A DNA stretch of 64,000 bases from Lachnospira rogosae. GTDB lineage: Bacteria; Bacillota; Clostridia; Lachnospirales; Lachnospiraceae. A model generated the notes under the pieces. The model was not told where the DNA came from, ran no database searches, and saw nothing but the letters and a program-made list of their open reading frames with translations. Position 1 is the first letter of the stretch. Every line of letters begins with the position of its first letter. Positions 1-8,880 of the stretch are shown here, in pieces. Made by a program: the position numbers and the translations under genes. The DNA lies in the NCBI RefSeq assembly GCF_040096455.1, contig NZ_JBBMER010000001.1, forward strand, positions 62,001 to 126,000, read 5' to 3'.

Positions 1-1
1 T

Positions 2-498
2 GTTTTAGGAGTATGTTATTTTGAATGGTAACAAAACAATGAGAAACTGGCAGTCGCACATTGCTTAGTTTTAGAAGTATGTTATTTTGAATGGTAACAA
101 AACTAATAGATGACTATGATAATATAGCAGCTAGTTTTAGAAGTATGTTATTTTGAATGGTAACAAAACGTGAGGTATGAAAATGGCTTGTGAATATTGG
201 TTTTAGAAGTATGTTATTTTGAATGGTAACAAAACGCGTATCTTGCCAATGTATAACAGAGGATAGTTTTAGAAGTATGTTATTTTGAATGGTAACAAAA
301 CCCTTGTCATAATTCACACCTAAGAGAAAGGTTTTAGGAGTGTGTTATTTTGAATGGTAACAAAACTATGCAGTCTGTCATACATAACGAGATGAAGTTT
401 TAGGAGTGTGTTATTTTGAATGGTAACAAAACATTATAACCTGCTTGGAAATACAGCAGTAAGTTTTAGGAGTATGTTATTTTGAATGGTAAAAAGCA
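2..498 (+). CRISPR. Type II-A-like CRISPR array, distal end (8 repeats, 7 spacers)
   Basis: Eight 36-bp repeats start at 2, 68, 134, 200, 266, 331, 397 and 463. They begin GTTTTAG and end TGGTAACAAAAC. Spacers are 30 bp, except the fifth, which is 29 bp. The repeat closely resembles the Streptococcus type II-A repeat in its GTTTTAG start, central GTTATTTTGAATGG-like core and CAAAAC end. The last repeat (463-498) loses its 3' end after TGGTAA, the usual sign of the leader-distal end. The leader and cas9/cas1/cas2/csn2 are therefore expected left of the window. Three variants differ at repeat positions 8 and 12: G/A in repeats 1 and 8, A/A in 2-5, G/G in 6-7. No cas gene or tracrRNA lies inside the window, so the subtype rests on the repeat alone. 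Confidence 0.95.
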
Positions 499-528
499 AT
501 TGTTTTATAAATGTAGGGGAGTGGTTGT

Positions 529-711
529 ATGATACAGGAAGAGGCGATTATATTAGCAAGACAAGCAGAAAGAGAAATGATGCAAAACAGGGAAATTAAA
601 GTTAGATGTCCCAAATGTGGAACAATGCCTAGAATTACAAATACACTTAGAGGTGAGAGGTTTGTTGTAAGCTGCGACTGCGGATATATTTATAACTGTG
701 AGATTTATTAA
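529..711 (+). CDS. Small zinc-ribbon protein next to the CRISPR array
   Basis: A 60-residue protein with a helical, charged N-terminus and two metal-binding knuckles, CPKCG near residues 27-31 and CDCG near 49-52, typical of a zinc ribbon. An AGGGGAG Shine-Dalgarno sits just before the ATG. It starts 30 bp after the degenerate last CRISPR repeat and is read in the same direction, so it could be reached by read-through from the array. I do not recognise a named family. Nucleic-acid or protein binding is the usual role of such ribbons, but no function can be assigned. Downstream, 712-875 is AT-rich and holds no recognisable gene. Confidence 0.75.
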   Translation: MIQEEAIILARQAEREMMQNREIKVRCPKCGTMPRITNTLRGERFVVSCDCGYIYNCEIY

Positions 712-875
712 TCATAGTTACAGATAAGAGTATGGAATATAAGTAAATAAGTTTATATAATTTTTCTAATTAATTCCGCTTTTATTAATGGTAATTCCCG
801 ATAAATGTGATAAACTAATATCATTAATGGAATTGTATTGTGATTTATAGACAATCTGAGAGTGTTGGAGGAATT

Positions 876-2624
876 ATGAGCAAGGTAATCGGAATTGATT
901 TGGGAACAACTAATAGCTGCGTGGCGGTGATAGAAGGTGATACACCGACAGTTATAACTAATAGTGAGGGCTATAGAACGACACCATCAGTTGTTGCATT
1001 TACCAAGAACAAAGAACGTCTTGTTGGAGATACAGCTAGAAGACAAGCATCAGTTAATTCAGATAGAACCATTTTCTCTATCAAAAGATATATGGGTACA
1101 GATTATAAGAAGAAGATTGATGGAAAGTCATATACACCGCAGGAGATTTCAGCATATATTCTGATGAAGTTAAAGAAAGATGCAGAGGGATTCCTTGGCG
1201 AGGAAGTGACAGATGCTGTAATTACTGTACCTGCTTACTTTAATGATGCACAGAGACAGGCTACTAAGGATGCGGGCAAGATAGCAGGACTTAATGTCCT
1301 TAGAATCATTAATGAACCAACAAGTGCGGCACTTGCTTATGGGCTTGATAATGGCAATCCTCAGAAGATACTTGTTTATGATCTTGGCGGAGGAACTTTT
1401 GACGTTTCGGTTATTGATATAGGGGATAATGTTATTGAAGTGCTTGCAACGTCAGGTGATAATCATCTTGGTGGAGATGATTTTGATGCAAGGCTTGTTA
1501 ATTATCTTGTTGAACGCTTTAAAGAGACTGATGGAATTAATCTGTCTAAAGATGCTTCAGCTATGCAGAGATTAAGAGAAGAGGCTGAGAAAGCCAAGAA
1601 AGAATTGTCGTCTGCATTTAATGCCAATATTAATCTCCCATTTATTGCGATGGCTAAAGATGGACCACATCATATGGATATGAATATTTCAAGACAGCAG
1701 TTTAATGAGCTGACGGCTGATCTGGTTGATAAGACAGTTATTCCTGTTGAAAATGCTCTCCATGATGCAGGACTTAATAAGAATGATATAGGAATGGTGC
1801 TTCTTGTTGGAGGTTCAACAAGGATTCCGGCGGTTCAGGATAAGGTAAGGCAGATTATGGGAAAAGAACCATCAAGAAATCTTAATCCTGATGAGTGCGT
1901 GGCACTTGGTGCGGCGGTTCAGGGTGGTAAGCTTGGCAACCAGCTTATGCCAGGCTCAGCGGCATCAGAGATTATACTTATGGACGTAACACCTTTGTCT
2001 TTGTCAATAGAGACTGTTGGAGGAATTGCAAGCAGACTTATAGAGCGTAATACTACAATACCTACAAGACACAGCCAGATATTTACTACGGCTGGTAATT
2101 TCCAGACATCAGTAGATATTAAGGTATTTCAGGGTGAGAGAAGATTTACAAGGGATAATAAGCTTTTGGGTAATTTCAAGCTTAATGGTATCAAGAGGGC
2201 TATGGCAGGTGTTCCACAGATAGAGGTAACATTTGATATTGATGCCAATGGAATTGTCAATGTATCAGCTAAAGACCTTGGAACTGGAAGAGAGCAGTCT
2301 ATTACGATAACTTCAAGCTCTAATATGTCAGAGGAAGAGATTGAGAGAGCTAAGTGGGAAGCGGAAGTGTATGGCGAGCAGGATAAGAAGAATGAGGAAT
2401 ACTGGAATTCGCATATTGAAGCTGAGAATACTTTAAAGAGAGCTGAGGGCGAATACAGCCAGAATAAAAAGGTATGGGATAAAGCTAAGAAGAAGGCTGT
2501 AAAGGAAGCTATGAACCAGTTGAAAAGAATTGTTGTCAAGTGTAAGCCAGAGAAGATGAATGCAGATTTAGCACATCAGTTAGATGAGCTTAGAATTAAT
2601 CTTGAAAATGTTTTGAATAATTAA
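876..2624 (+). CDS. Hsp70/DnaK-family chaperone (short paralogue)
   Basis: ATP-dependent Hsp70 chaperone of 582 residues. The nucleotide-binding domain opens with GIDLGTTNSCVAVIEG and contains the DLGGGTFDVSV phosphate loop. An interdomain linker (IILM) lies near residues 366-369. A beta substrate-binding domain follows, then a short helical lid. The long glycine-rich tail of housekeeping DnaK is missing. The ATG at 876 is chosen because GGAGG lies just before it and the Hsp70 fold begins there; the GTG at 840 lacks a ribosome site. grpE, hrcA and dnaJ are not adjacent, so this is more likely a stand-alone paralogue than the main heat-shock operon copy. A strong terminator follows. Confidence 0.9.
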   Translation: MSKVIGIDLGTTNSCVAVIEGDTPTVITNSEGYRTTPSVVAFTKNKERLVGDTARRQASVNSDRTIFSIKRYMGTDYKKKIDGKSYTPQEISAYILMKLKKDAEGFLGEEVTDAVITVPAYFNDAQRQATKDAGKIAGLNVLRIINEPTSAALAYGLDNGNPQKILVYDLGGGTFDVSVIDIGDNVIEVLATSGDNHLGGDDFDARLVNYLVERFKETDGINLSKDASAMQRLREEAEKAKKELSSAFNANINLPFIAMAKDGPHHMDMNISRQQFNELTADLVDKTVIPVENALHDAGLNKNDIGMVLLVGGSTRIPAVQDKVRQIMGKEPSRNLNPDECVALGAAVQGGKLGNQLMPGSAASEIILMDVTPLSLSIETVGGIASRLIERNTTIPTRHSQIFTTAGNFQTSVDIKVFQGERRFTRDNKLLGNFKLNGIKRAMAGVPQIEVTFDIDANGIVNVSAKDLGTGREQSITITSSSNMSEEEIERAKWEAEVYGEQDKKNEEYWNSHIEAENTLKRAEGEYSQNKKVWDKAKKKAVKEAMNQLKRIVVKCKPEKMNADLAHQLDELRINLENVLNN

Positions 2625-2631
2625 CAGAAAT

Positions 2632-2678
2632 CTGATATTATCTATAGAGTGTTATTTTATAGATAATATCAGTTTTTT
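2632..2678 (+). terminator. Rho-independent terminator after the dnaK-like gene
   Basis: A perfect 15-bp stem (2632-2646 with 2658-2672) with an 11-nt loop is followed at once by six T residues. It separates the chaperone gene from aroC. Confidence 0.92.
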
Positions 2679-2710
2679 ATATAGATGTATACAGAATAGG
2701 AGGCAGATAA

Positions 2711-3817
2711 GTGGCAGCAGGTTCAACATATGGTAATATTTTTAAATTTATGACTTGGGGTGAATCTCACGGAGAGGGACTCGGAGTTGTTGTTGATGGC
2801 TGTCCTGCGGGAATTTCTCTTTGTGAAGAAGATATACAGAAGTTTCTTAACAGAAGAAAACCAGGACAGTCAAAGTATACTACACCTAGGAAAGAAGATG
2901 ATAAAGTAAGTATTTTGTCAGGTGTATTTGAAGGAAAGACGACAGGAACGCCGATTTCTATGGTAGTATATAATAAAACACAGCGTTCAGCAGATTATTC
3001 TGAGATAGCAGGCTATTACAGACCTGGACATGCAGATTATACATTTGACGAGAAATATGGTTTCAGGGATTACAGAGGTGGTGGACGAAGCTCTGGAAGG
3101 GAAACTATAGGCAGGGTTGCGGCAGGAGCAATAGCTGTTAAGATATTAGAGGAACTTGGAATAAAGGTATGTGCATATTCATCTAGAATTGGTGGAATTA
3201 ATATAGATTATAATAATTTTGATTTGAAAGAACGCGATAATAACGCATTTAATATGCCAGACAGTAATGCTGCTATGCAGGTTGAGAAGTACGCAGATGA
3301 GAAGCTGAAAGAGCAGGATTCAATGGGTGGAATAATTGAGTGTGTTGTAACTGGTATGATGGCTGGTGTTGGAGACCCTGTATTTGAGAAGCTGGATGCT
3401 AATCTTGCAAAGGCTATAATGTCCATTGGTGCTGTAAAAGGCTTTGAAATTGGTGATGGATTTGCAGCAGCAGACAGTACAGGAAGTACGAATAATGACA
3501 GCTTTACTATTAAAGATGGAAGGATTGTCAAAAAGACCAATCACAGTGGTGGTGTGCTTGGTGGTATGAGCGATGGCTCTGATATAATCATAAGAGCGGC
3601 AGTCAAGCCTACACCTTCAATAGCAAGAACTCAAGAAACTGTTAATAAATCAGGTGAAGATATAGAGATATCTATAAAGGGAAGACACGACCCAATGATA
3701 GTTCCAAGAGCTGTAGTTGTTGTTGAGGCGATGACAGCAGTTACTCTTGTGGATATGATATTTGCCAATATGACATCAAGAATTGACAGGATAACAGAGT
3801 TTTATAAGAGAGATTAA
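2711..3817 (+). CDS. aroC: Chorismate synthase
   Basis: Last step of the shikimate pathway: converts EPSP to chorismate using reduced FMN. The 368-residue length is normal. Family signatures are present in order: GESHGEGLG near the N-terminus, RPGHADYTF, GGGRSSGRETIGRVAAGA, NHSGGVLGGMSDG, and RHDPMIVPRA near the C-terminus. The start is a GTG preceded by AGGAGGCAG. The gene follows a terminator and stands alone; no other aro gene is adjacent. Its product feeds aromatic amino acid and folate synthesis. Confidence 0.97.
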   Translation: MAAGSTYGNIFKFMTWGESHGEGLGVVVDGCPAGISLCEEDIQKFLNRRKPGQSKYTTPRKEDDKVSILSGVFEGKTTGTPISMVVYNKTQRSADYSEIAGYYRPGHADYTFDEKYGFRDYRGGGRSSGRETIGRVAAGAIAVKILEELGIKVCAYSSRIGGINIDYNNFDLKERDNNAFNMPDSNAAMQVEKYADEKLKEQDSMGGIIECVVTGMMAGVGDPVFEKLDANLAKAIMSIGAVKGFEIGDGFAAADSTGSTNNDSFTIKDGRIVKKTNHSGGVLGGMSDGSDIIIRAAVKPTPSIARTQETVNKSGEDIEISIKGRHDPMIVPRAVVVVEAMTAVTLVDMIFANMTSRIDRITEFYKRD

Positions 3818-3850
3818 TCAGGAATTATTTATTATAGAACAGAGTGATTA

Positions 3851-3940
3851 AGAGTTATATATTTGTTAGATATATAGATTGCATTTTATTAAGAGATGCA
3901 GATTATATATATTTGTTGAGAAATATAGGTTGTATATTTA
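3851..3940. repeat. Imperfect 50-nt tandem duplication in the aroC-tgt gap
   Basis: Two AT-rich 40-nt segments, 3851-3890 and 3901-3940, align at an offset of 50 nt. Both contain TTATAT...ATTTGTT followed by a GATT/GGTT-GCAT/GTAT block. The match is only moderate and AT bias inflates it. The rest of the 164-bp gap carries no gene I can support. Confidence 0.35.
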
Positions 3941-3981
3941 AGGGCAATTAATTTAAGATTATATATAAGGAAAGAGAGAAT

Positions 3982-5118
3982 ATGTACAAGATATTAAAGA
4001 CAGATGGAAGAGCAAAAAGAGCTGAATTTACAACAGTTCATGGAACTGTGCAGACACCTGTATTTATGAATGTTGGTACAGTGGCTGCTATTAAGGGTGC
4101 AGTTGCTACAACAGATTTACAGGAAATAGGAACACAGATAGAGTTATCCAATACTTACCACCTCCATGTAAGACCGGGTGATAAGCTTATAAAAGAGCTT
4201 GGAGGTCTTCACAAGTTTATGAACTGGAATAAGCCTATTCTTACAGATTCGGGCGGATTTCAGGTGTTCTCACTTGCGGGACTTCGTAAGATTAAGGAAG
4301 AAGGAGTAACTTTCCAGTCACATATAGATGGACATAAGATATTTATGGGGCCAGAGGAAAGTATGCAGATTCAGTCTAATCTGGGTTCGACTATAGCAAT
4401 GGCATTTGACGAGTGTGCGCCTGCTAAGGCTGATAGAAAGTATATTATTAATTCAGTTGAGAGAACTACAAGATGGCTTGAGCGTTGTAAGAAGGAGATG
4501 AATCGTCTTAATTCACTTGAAGATACTATAAATAAGAGTCAGATGTTATTCGGTATTAATCAGGGGGCAATTTATGATGATATAAGAATTGACCACGCAA
4601 AGCGCATATCAGAGCTTGATCTTGACGGATACGCAGTTGGCGGTCTTGCGGTTGGTGAGACACACGAAGAAATGTATCACGTTCTGGACGAGGTTGTTCC
4701 ATACCTTCCACAGAACAAGCCAACTTATCTTATGGGAGTTGGTACACCAGCTAATATCTTAGAGTCGGTTGACAGGGGTATTGATTTCTTTGACTGTGTA
4801 TATCCATCAAGAAATGGACGTCACGGACACGTGTATACAAAGTTTGGAAAGATTAATCTTTTCAATGCAAAGTATGAAAAGGATACATCACCTATCGAGG
4901 AGGGCTGTCAGTGTCCAGCCTGTAGGAATTATTCAAGAGCATATATAAGACATCTGCTTAAGGCTAAGGAAATGCTTGGAATGAGACTTTGTGTGCTTCA
5001 TAACCTTTACTTTTATAATCACCTTATGGAAGACATAAGGGGGGCTATTGATGCAGGAAATTATAAGAGCTTTAAGGATGAAAGATTATATCTGCTTAAG
5101 ACTTATGATAAGAAGTAA
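3982..5118 (+). CDS. tgt: tRNA-guanine transglycosylase (queuosine pathway)
   Basis: Exchanges the wobble guanine of GUN-anticodon tRNAs for preQ1 on the way to queuosine. The 378-residue length is standard. DSGGFQVFSL carries the general catalytic aspartate region and GVTFQSHIDG the base-recognition region. FFDCVYPSRNGRHG holds the nucleophilic Asp, and CQCPACRNYSRAYIRHL plus a later His form the zinc site. The ATG follows AAGGAAAGAGAG. yajC lies downstream, a tgt-yajC neighbourhood common across bacteria, although the 135-bp gap may hold a second promoter. Confidence 0.97.
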   Translation: MYKILKTDGRAKRAEFTTVHGTVQTPVFMNVGTVAAIKGAVATTDLQEIGTQIELSNTYHLHVRPGDKLIKELGGLHKFMNWNKPILTDSGGFQVFSLAGLRKIKEEGVTFQSHIDGHKIFMGPEESMQIQSNLGSTIAMAFDECAPAKADRKYIINSVERTTRWLERCKKEMNRLNSLEDTINKSQMLFGINQGAIYDDIRIDHAKRISELDLDGYAVGGLAVGETHEEMYHVLDEVVPYLPQNKPTYLMGVGTPANILESVDRGIDFFDCVYPSRNGRHGHVYTKFGKINLFNAKYEKDTSPIEEGCQCPACRNYSRAYIRHLLKAKEMLGMRLCVLHNLYFYNHLMEDIRGAIDAGNYKSFKDERLYLLKTYDKK

Positions 5119-5253
5119 TTAATGGCAGTGCATAAATATTTAAAATCATAAAAATGCTATAAATTTATCATTAAACAATGGACATATGACCACAATTAAG
5201 GTATTATAACAATATTGAGCCTGTATGAAGGCAAGTAATTAGGAGGAATATAT

Positions 5254-5538
5254 ATGGGACAGCTTGGTATTATTGTAGTATATGTAGTTGCACTTGGTGC
5301 ATTAATGTACTTTTTCGCAATTAAGCCACAGAAGAAACAGCAGAAAGAACAGCAGCAGCTTATGGACTCTATGGAGATAGGTGATTATGTTCTTACAACA
5401 AGTGGTTTCTATGGTGTTATTCTTGATATAACAGAAGATGATGTTATCGTTGAATTTGGTAACAATAAGAACTGCCGTATAACAATGCAGAAGAAAGCAA
5501 TTGCTCAGGTAGAAAAGCCAGCTTCATCAGAAGAATAA
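5254..5538 (+). CDS. yajC: Preprotein translocase accessory subunit YajC
   Basis: A 94-residue membrane protein with one N-terminal transmembrane helix (about residues 5-22, followed by AIKPQKKQQKEQQ). A compact beta-rich cytosolic domain follows, with the family core GDYVLTTSGFYGVI and VIVEFGNN. YajC associates with SecYEG/SecDF and is usually non-essential. It sits after tgt, as in many genomes, but secD/secF do not follow; a terminator does. The ATG has a clear AGGAGGA site. Confidence 0.95.
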   Translation: MGQLGIIVVYVVALGALMYFFAIKPQKKQQKEQQQLMDSMEIGDYVLTTSGFYGVILDITEDDVIVEFGNNKNCRITMQKKAIAQVEKPASSEE

Positions 5539-5572
5539 TCAGAGAGAATAATAAATCAGAATTAAAAGATTT

Positions 5573-5610
5573 AGCTTCCAGTGCCGGTAAATGGTGCTGG
5601 AAGCTTTTTT
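5573..5610 (+). terminator. Rho-independent terminator after yajC
   Basis: AGCTTCCAG (5573-5581) pairs with CTGGAAGCT (5597-5605). The stem extends inward by two wobble and two C-G pairs around a 7-nt loop, and a T-run reaches 5610. Confidence 0.92.
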
Positions 5611-5633
5611 GTGTAATGGGAAATTCTGATAGG

Positions 5634-5725
5634 ATTCTCTGTTATACAAAAAATATCATATGACGATAATATGCGTCCGCACGAAGATGTGGGTTGATGC
5701 AAACGACCGAATACGGTGCGAGAAT
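5634..5725 (+). other. Candidate structured RNA leader upstream of leuB
   Basis: This lies in the 350-bp gap between yajC and leuB, after the terminator. ATTCTC (5634-5639) can pair with GAGAAT (5720-5725) and enclose several hairpins. One is GCGT-CCGCA / TGTGG-(bulge)-ATGC with a CGAAGA loop. A second is ACCG-AATA-CGGT. A small TATC/GATA hairpin precedes them. A T-rich stretch follows. It lacks the T-box sequence GGGTGGNACCGCG and fits no riboswitch consensus I know. The remainder to 5888 is AT-rich and carries the leuB ribosome site. Confidence 0.35.
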
Positions 5726-5888
5726 GAGCTTTTTCTATTTTGATAAAAATGGGTGTTTTGGTACTGTCGATATTGTACAAATACTTGAAAAATGCACTAT
5801 TATGGAGTAATATATTAACCAATAGCCTGAAAGTGGGTTAATAAACTTAAGTAGGGCGTTAGTACAAGAAGGAAAGGCAGGATACGTT

Positions 5889-6971
5889 ATGGATTGTAAA
5901 ATAACTTTAATTCCCGGTGATGGAATCGGACCAGAGATAGTCGCAGAAGCAGTTAAAGTGTTAAATGCAGTGGCTGACAAATATGGACATAAGTTCGATT
6001 ATACGAAGATTTTAATGGGAGGCTGCTCTATTGATGAGTGTGGAGTACCTCTTACAGATGAGGCAGTAGCAATTGCTAAGGCTTCAGATGCAGTGCTTCT
6101 TGGTGCTGTTGGTGGAAACGTGGGTAACTCAAGATGGTATGATGTTGCACCTGACCTAAGACCAGAGGCTGGATTATTAAAGATTCGTAAGGATTTGGAG
6201 TTATTTGCTAATATTCGTCCTGCATATTTATACAATGAGTTAAAGGCAGCCTGCCCTCTTAAGGAAGAGATAATCGGAGATGGCTTCGATATGGTTATTA
6301 TGAGAGAGCTTACTGGTGGTCTTTACTTTGGTAAAAGACACACAGAAGAAGTTGACGGACTTATGACTGCCATAGATACTCTTACATATAATGAAGAAGA
6401 GATTAGAAGGATAGCAATCAAGGGCTTTGAAATTGCTATGAAGAGAAGAAAGAAAGTAACAAGTGTAGATAAGGCAAATGTACTTGATTCTTCAAGACTT
6501 TGGAGAAAGATTGTACACGAAGTTGCTAAAGATTATCCAGAAGTTGAATTAGAGGATATGCTTGTAGATAACTGTGCTATGCAGCTTGTTATGAATCCGG
6601 GACAGTTTGATGTAATTCTTACAGAGAATATGTTCGGTGACATTCTTTCAGATGAAGCAAGTATGATAACAGGTTCTATCGGTATGTTATCATCAGCAAG
6701 CCTTGGTAAGACTAAGTTAGGCTTATATGAGCCAAGCCATGGTTCAGCACCAGATATAGCAGGAAAGAATATAGCTAACCCTATAGCAACTATCCTTTCA
6801 GCAGCTATGATGTTAAGATATTCACTTGACCTTGATAAGGAAGCAGATGCCATTGAGGCAGCAGTTGCAGCAGTCCTTAAGGAAGGCTACAGAACAACAG
6901 ATATTTATTCAGAAGGCTGCACAAAGGTCGGAACAGACAAGATGGGTGACCTTATAGCAGAGAGAGTATAA
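5889..6971 (+). CDS. leuB: 3-isopropylmalate dehydrogenase
   Basis: NAD-dependent oxidative decarboxylation of 3-isopropylmalate in leucine synthesis. At 360 residues it is full length. It opens with ITLIPGDGIGPEI. The substrate-loop region is present, as are the metal-binding stretch around LTENMFGDILSDEASM and the NAD-site motif YEPSHGSAPDIAGK. The ATG follows AAGGAAAGGCAG. It heads a leuB-ilvD-ilvB cluster, so leucine and shared isoleucine/valine steps are grouped. leuA and leuCD are not in the window. The candidate structured leader upstream may regulate it. Confidence 0.97.
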   Translation: MDCKITLIPGDGIGPEIVAEAVKVLNAVADKYGHKFDYTKILMGGCSIDECGVPLTDEAVAIAKASDAVLLGAVGGNVGNSRWYDVAPDLRPEAGLLKIRKDLELFANIRPAYLYNELKAACPLKEEIIGDGFDMVIMRELTGGLYFGKRHTEEVDGLMTAIDTLTYNEEEIRRIAIKGFEIAMKRRKKVTSVDKANVLDSSRLWRKIVHEVAKDYPEVELEDMLVDNCAMQLVMNPGQFDVILTENMFGDILSDEASMITGSIGMLSSASLGKTKLGLYEPSHGSAPDIAGKNIANPIATILSAAMMLRYSLDLDKEADAIEAAVAAVLKEGYRTTDIYSEGCTKVGTDKMGDLIAERV

Positions 6972-7005
6972 ATAAAGTATAGACAGTAATGATAAATGTT
7001 TCCTG

Positions 7006-7061
7006 GCAGCATAATGTATAAAAGCTGGATAATTAGTGAAGCAGTATAATGTATGAAGGCT
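7006..7061. repeat. Direct repeat, two 21-nt copies, in the leuB-ilvD gap
   Basis: Copies begin at 7006 and 7041 (offset 35). Both read GCAG-C/T-ATAATGTAT-A/G-AA-A/G-GCT, differing at 3 of 21 positions. They lie about 100-150 bp upstream of ilvD. The second copy contains a TATAAT, but no convincing -35 accompanies it. Confidence 0.55.
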
Positions 7062-7155
7062 TAACGAATATTGGAATAAGTTATGTATTTTATGTAAATA
7101 TGCGAGCTAAGAGAACATTTTAACTTAAAGAATTAGATTTACAAGGAGAATAGTT

Positions 7156-8826
7156 ATGGTAAGTGATAACGCAAGAAGCGGTATGCAGCAGGCGCCTGCA
7201 CGAAGCCTTTTTAATGCACTTGGCTTCACAGCAGAAGAGATGAAGAAACCTATGATTGGTATTGTAAGTTCATATAATGAAATAGTACCAGGTCATATGA
7301 ATATTGATAAGATTGTTAATGCAGTTAAGTTAGGAGTAGCAGAAGCTGGTGGTGTTCCAGTAGTATTCCCAGCTATCGCAGTGTGTGATGGTATTGCTAT
7401 GGGACACGTTGGTATGAAGTACTCTTTAGTAACAAGAGATTTAATAGCTGACTCAACAGAATGTATGGCTATTGCACATCAGTTTGACGGACTTGTTATG
7501 GTACCTAACTGTGATAAGAACGTTCCGGGACTTCTTATGGCAGCAGCAAGACTTAACCTTCCTACAGTATTTGTATCAGGTGGTCCTATGCTTGCAGGTC
7601 ACGTAAAGGGTAAGAAGAGAAGTCTTTCATCTATGTTTGAGGCAGTTGGTTCATATGCCGCTGGAACAATGACAGAAGAAGATGTTCTTGAATTTGAGGA
7701 AAAGGTATGTCCTACTTGTGGTTCTTGCTCAGGTATGTATACAGCTAACTCTATGAACTGTCTTACAGAAGCTCTTGGTATGGGACTTCGTGGGAATGGA
7801 ACAATCCCAGCCGTATATTCAGAGAGAATTAAGCTTGCTAAGCACGCTGGTATGGCTGTTATGGATATGGTTAATAAGGGTATTACAGCAAGAGATATTA
7901 TCACAAAGGATTCTATTATGAATGCACTTACTGTTGATATGGCACTTGGCTGTTCAACAAATAGTATGTTACATCTTCCAGCTATTGCACACGAGATTGG
8001 TTTTGATTTTGATATTAAGTTCGCTAATCCAATAAGCGAAAAGACACCTAACCTCTGCCACCTTGCACCAGCAGGTCCTACATATATGGAAGATCTTAAT
8101 GAAGCCGGTGGTGTATATGCAGTTATGAATGAGCTTGCTGATATTGGACTTCTTAATACAGATTGTATGACAGTATCAGGAAAGACAATCGGTGAGTGCA
8201 TTGCTACGGCTTATAATAAAGATGAAGAAGTCATAAGACCAGTTGATAAGCCATATAGTAAGACAGGAGGTCTTGCAGTTCTTTCTGGTAACCTTGCACC
8301 AGATGGTTCAGTTGTTAAGCGTTCAGCAGTTGTTGATGAAATGCTTGTACACGAAGGTCCAGCAAGAGTATTTGACTGTGAAGAAGATGCTATTGCAGCT
8401 ATCAAGGGTGGAAAGATTGTACCTGGTGATGTTGTTGTTATCAGATATGAAGGTCCTAAGGGTGGTCCTGGTATGAGAGAAATGCTTAACCCAACATCAG
8501 CTATTGCTGGTATGGGACTTGGTTCATCAGTTGCACTTATTACAGATGGACGTTTCTCAGGTGCAAGCCGTGGTGCTTCTATCGGACACGTTTCACCAGA
8601 AGCAGCAGTAGGCGGTCCTATTGCTTTAGTAGAGGAAGGCGATATCATAAGCATTGATATTCCAGGCTTAAAGCTTGAACTTAAAGTTTCTGATGAAGAA
8701 CTTGCTGCAAGAAAAGCAAAATGGCAGCCAAGAGAACCTAAGGTAACAACAGGATATCTTAAGAGATATGCTTCAATGGTTACATCAGGTAACAGAGGTG
8801 CTGTTTTAAAGACACCAGAGGCATAA
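7156..8826 (+). CDS. ilvD: Dihydroxy-acid dehydratase
   Basis: Dehydrates the dihydroxy acids that precede valine/leucine and isoleucine. The 556 residues match the family. Cluster ligands are visible in PNCDKNVPGL and CPTCGSCSGMYTANSMNC, and C-terminal regions include EGPKGGPGMREM and TDGRFSGASRGASIGHVSPEA. The ATG follows ACAAGGAG. It is 184 bp after leuB and 54 bp before ilvB, consistent with one transcript. The iron-sulfur cluster makes it oxygen sensitive, fitting an anaerobe. Confidence 0.97.
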   Translation: MVSDNARSGMQQAPARSLFNALGFTAEEMKKPMIGIVSSYNEIVPGHMNIDKIVNAVKLGVAEAGGVPVVFPAIAVCDGIAMGHVGMKYSLVTRDLIADSTECMAIAHQFDGLVMVPNCDKNVPGLLMAAARLNLPTVFVSGGPMLAGHVKGKKRSLSSMFEAVGSYAAGTMTEEDVLEFEEKVCPTCGSCSGMYTANSMNCLTEALGMGLRGNGTIPAVYSERIKLAKHAGMAVMDMVNKGITARDIITKDSIMNALTVDMALGCSTNSMLHLPAIAHEIGFDFDIKFANPISEKTPNLCHLAPAGPTYMEDLNEAGGVYAVMNELADIGLLNTDCMTVSGKTIGECIATAYNKDEEVIRPVDKPYSKTGGLAVLSGNLAPDGSVVKRSAVVDEMLVHEGPARVFDCEEDAIAAIKGGKIVPGDVVVIRYEGPKGGPGMREMLNPTSAIAGMGLGSSVALITDGRFSGASRGASIGHVSPEAAVGGPIALVEEGDIISIDIPGLKLELKVSDEELAARKAKWQPREPKVTTGYLKRYASMVTSGNRGAVLKTPEA

Positions 8827-8880
8827 TAAGTATATTTAGATAAAATAGAATGATAAATATAATGAAAGGAAGACAGACTA

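Noticed and set aside
114..317. Minus-strand 67-residue ORF
   Set aside because: It is the CRISPR array read backwards; the peptide repeats FVTIQNNILLK with each repeat unit.
5616..5663. Leader peptide for leucine attenuation (MGNSDRILCYTKNII)
   Set aside because: No ribosome site, and only one leucine codon among 15; no leucine run as in classical attenuators.
5539..5888. T-box or other known riboswitch upstream of leuB
   Set aside because: No GGGTGGNACCGCG element, no specifier-type stem I, and no match to c-di-GMP, SAM, TPP, ykkC or ZTP consensus elements. Kept only as an unassigned structured leader.
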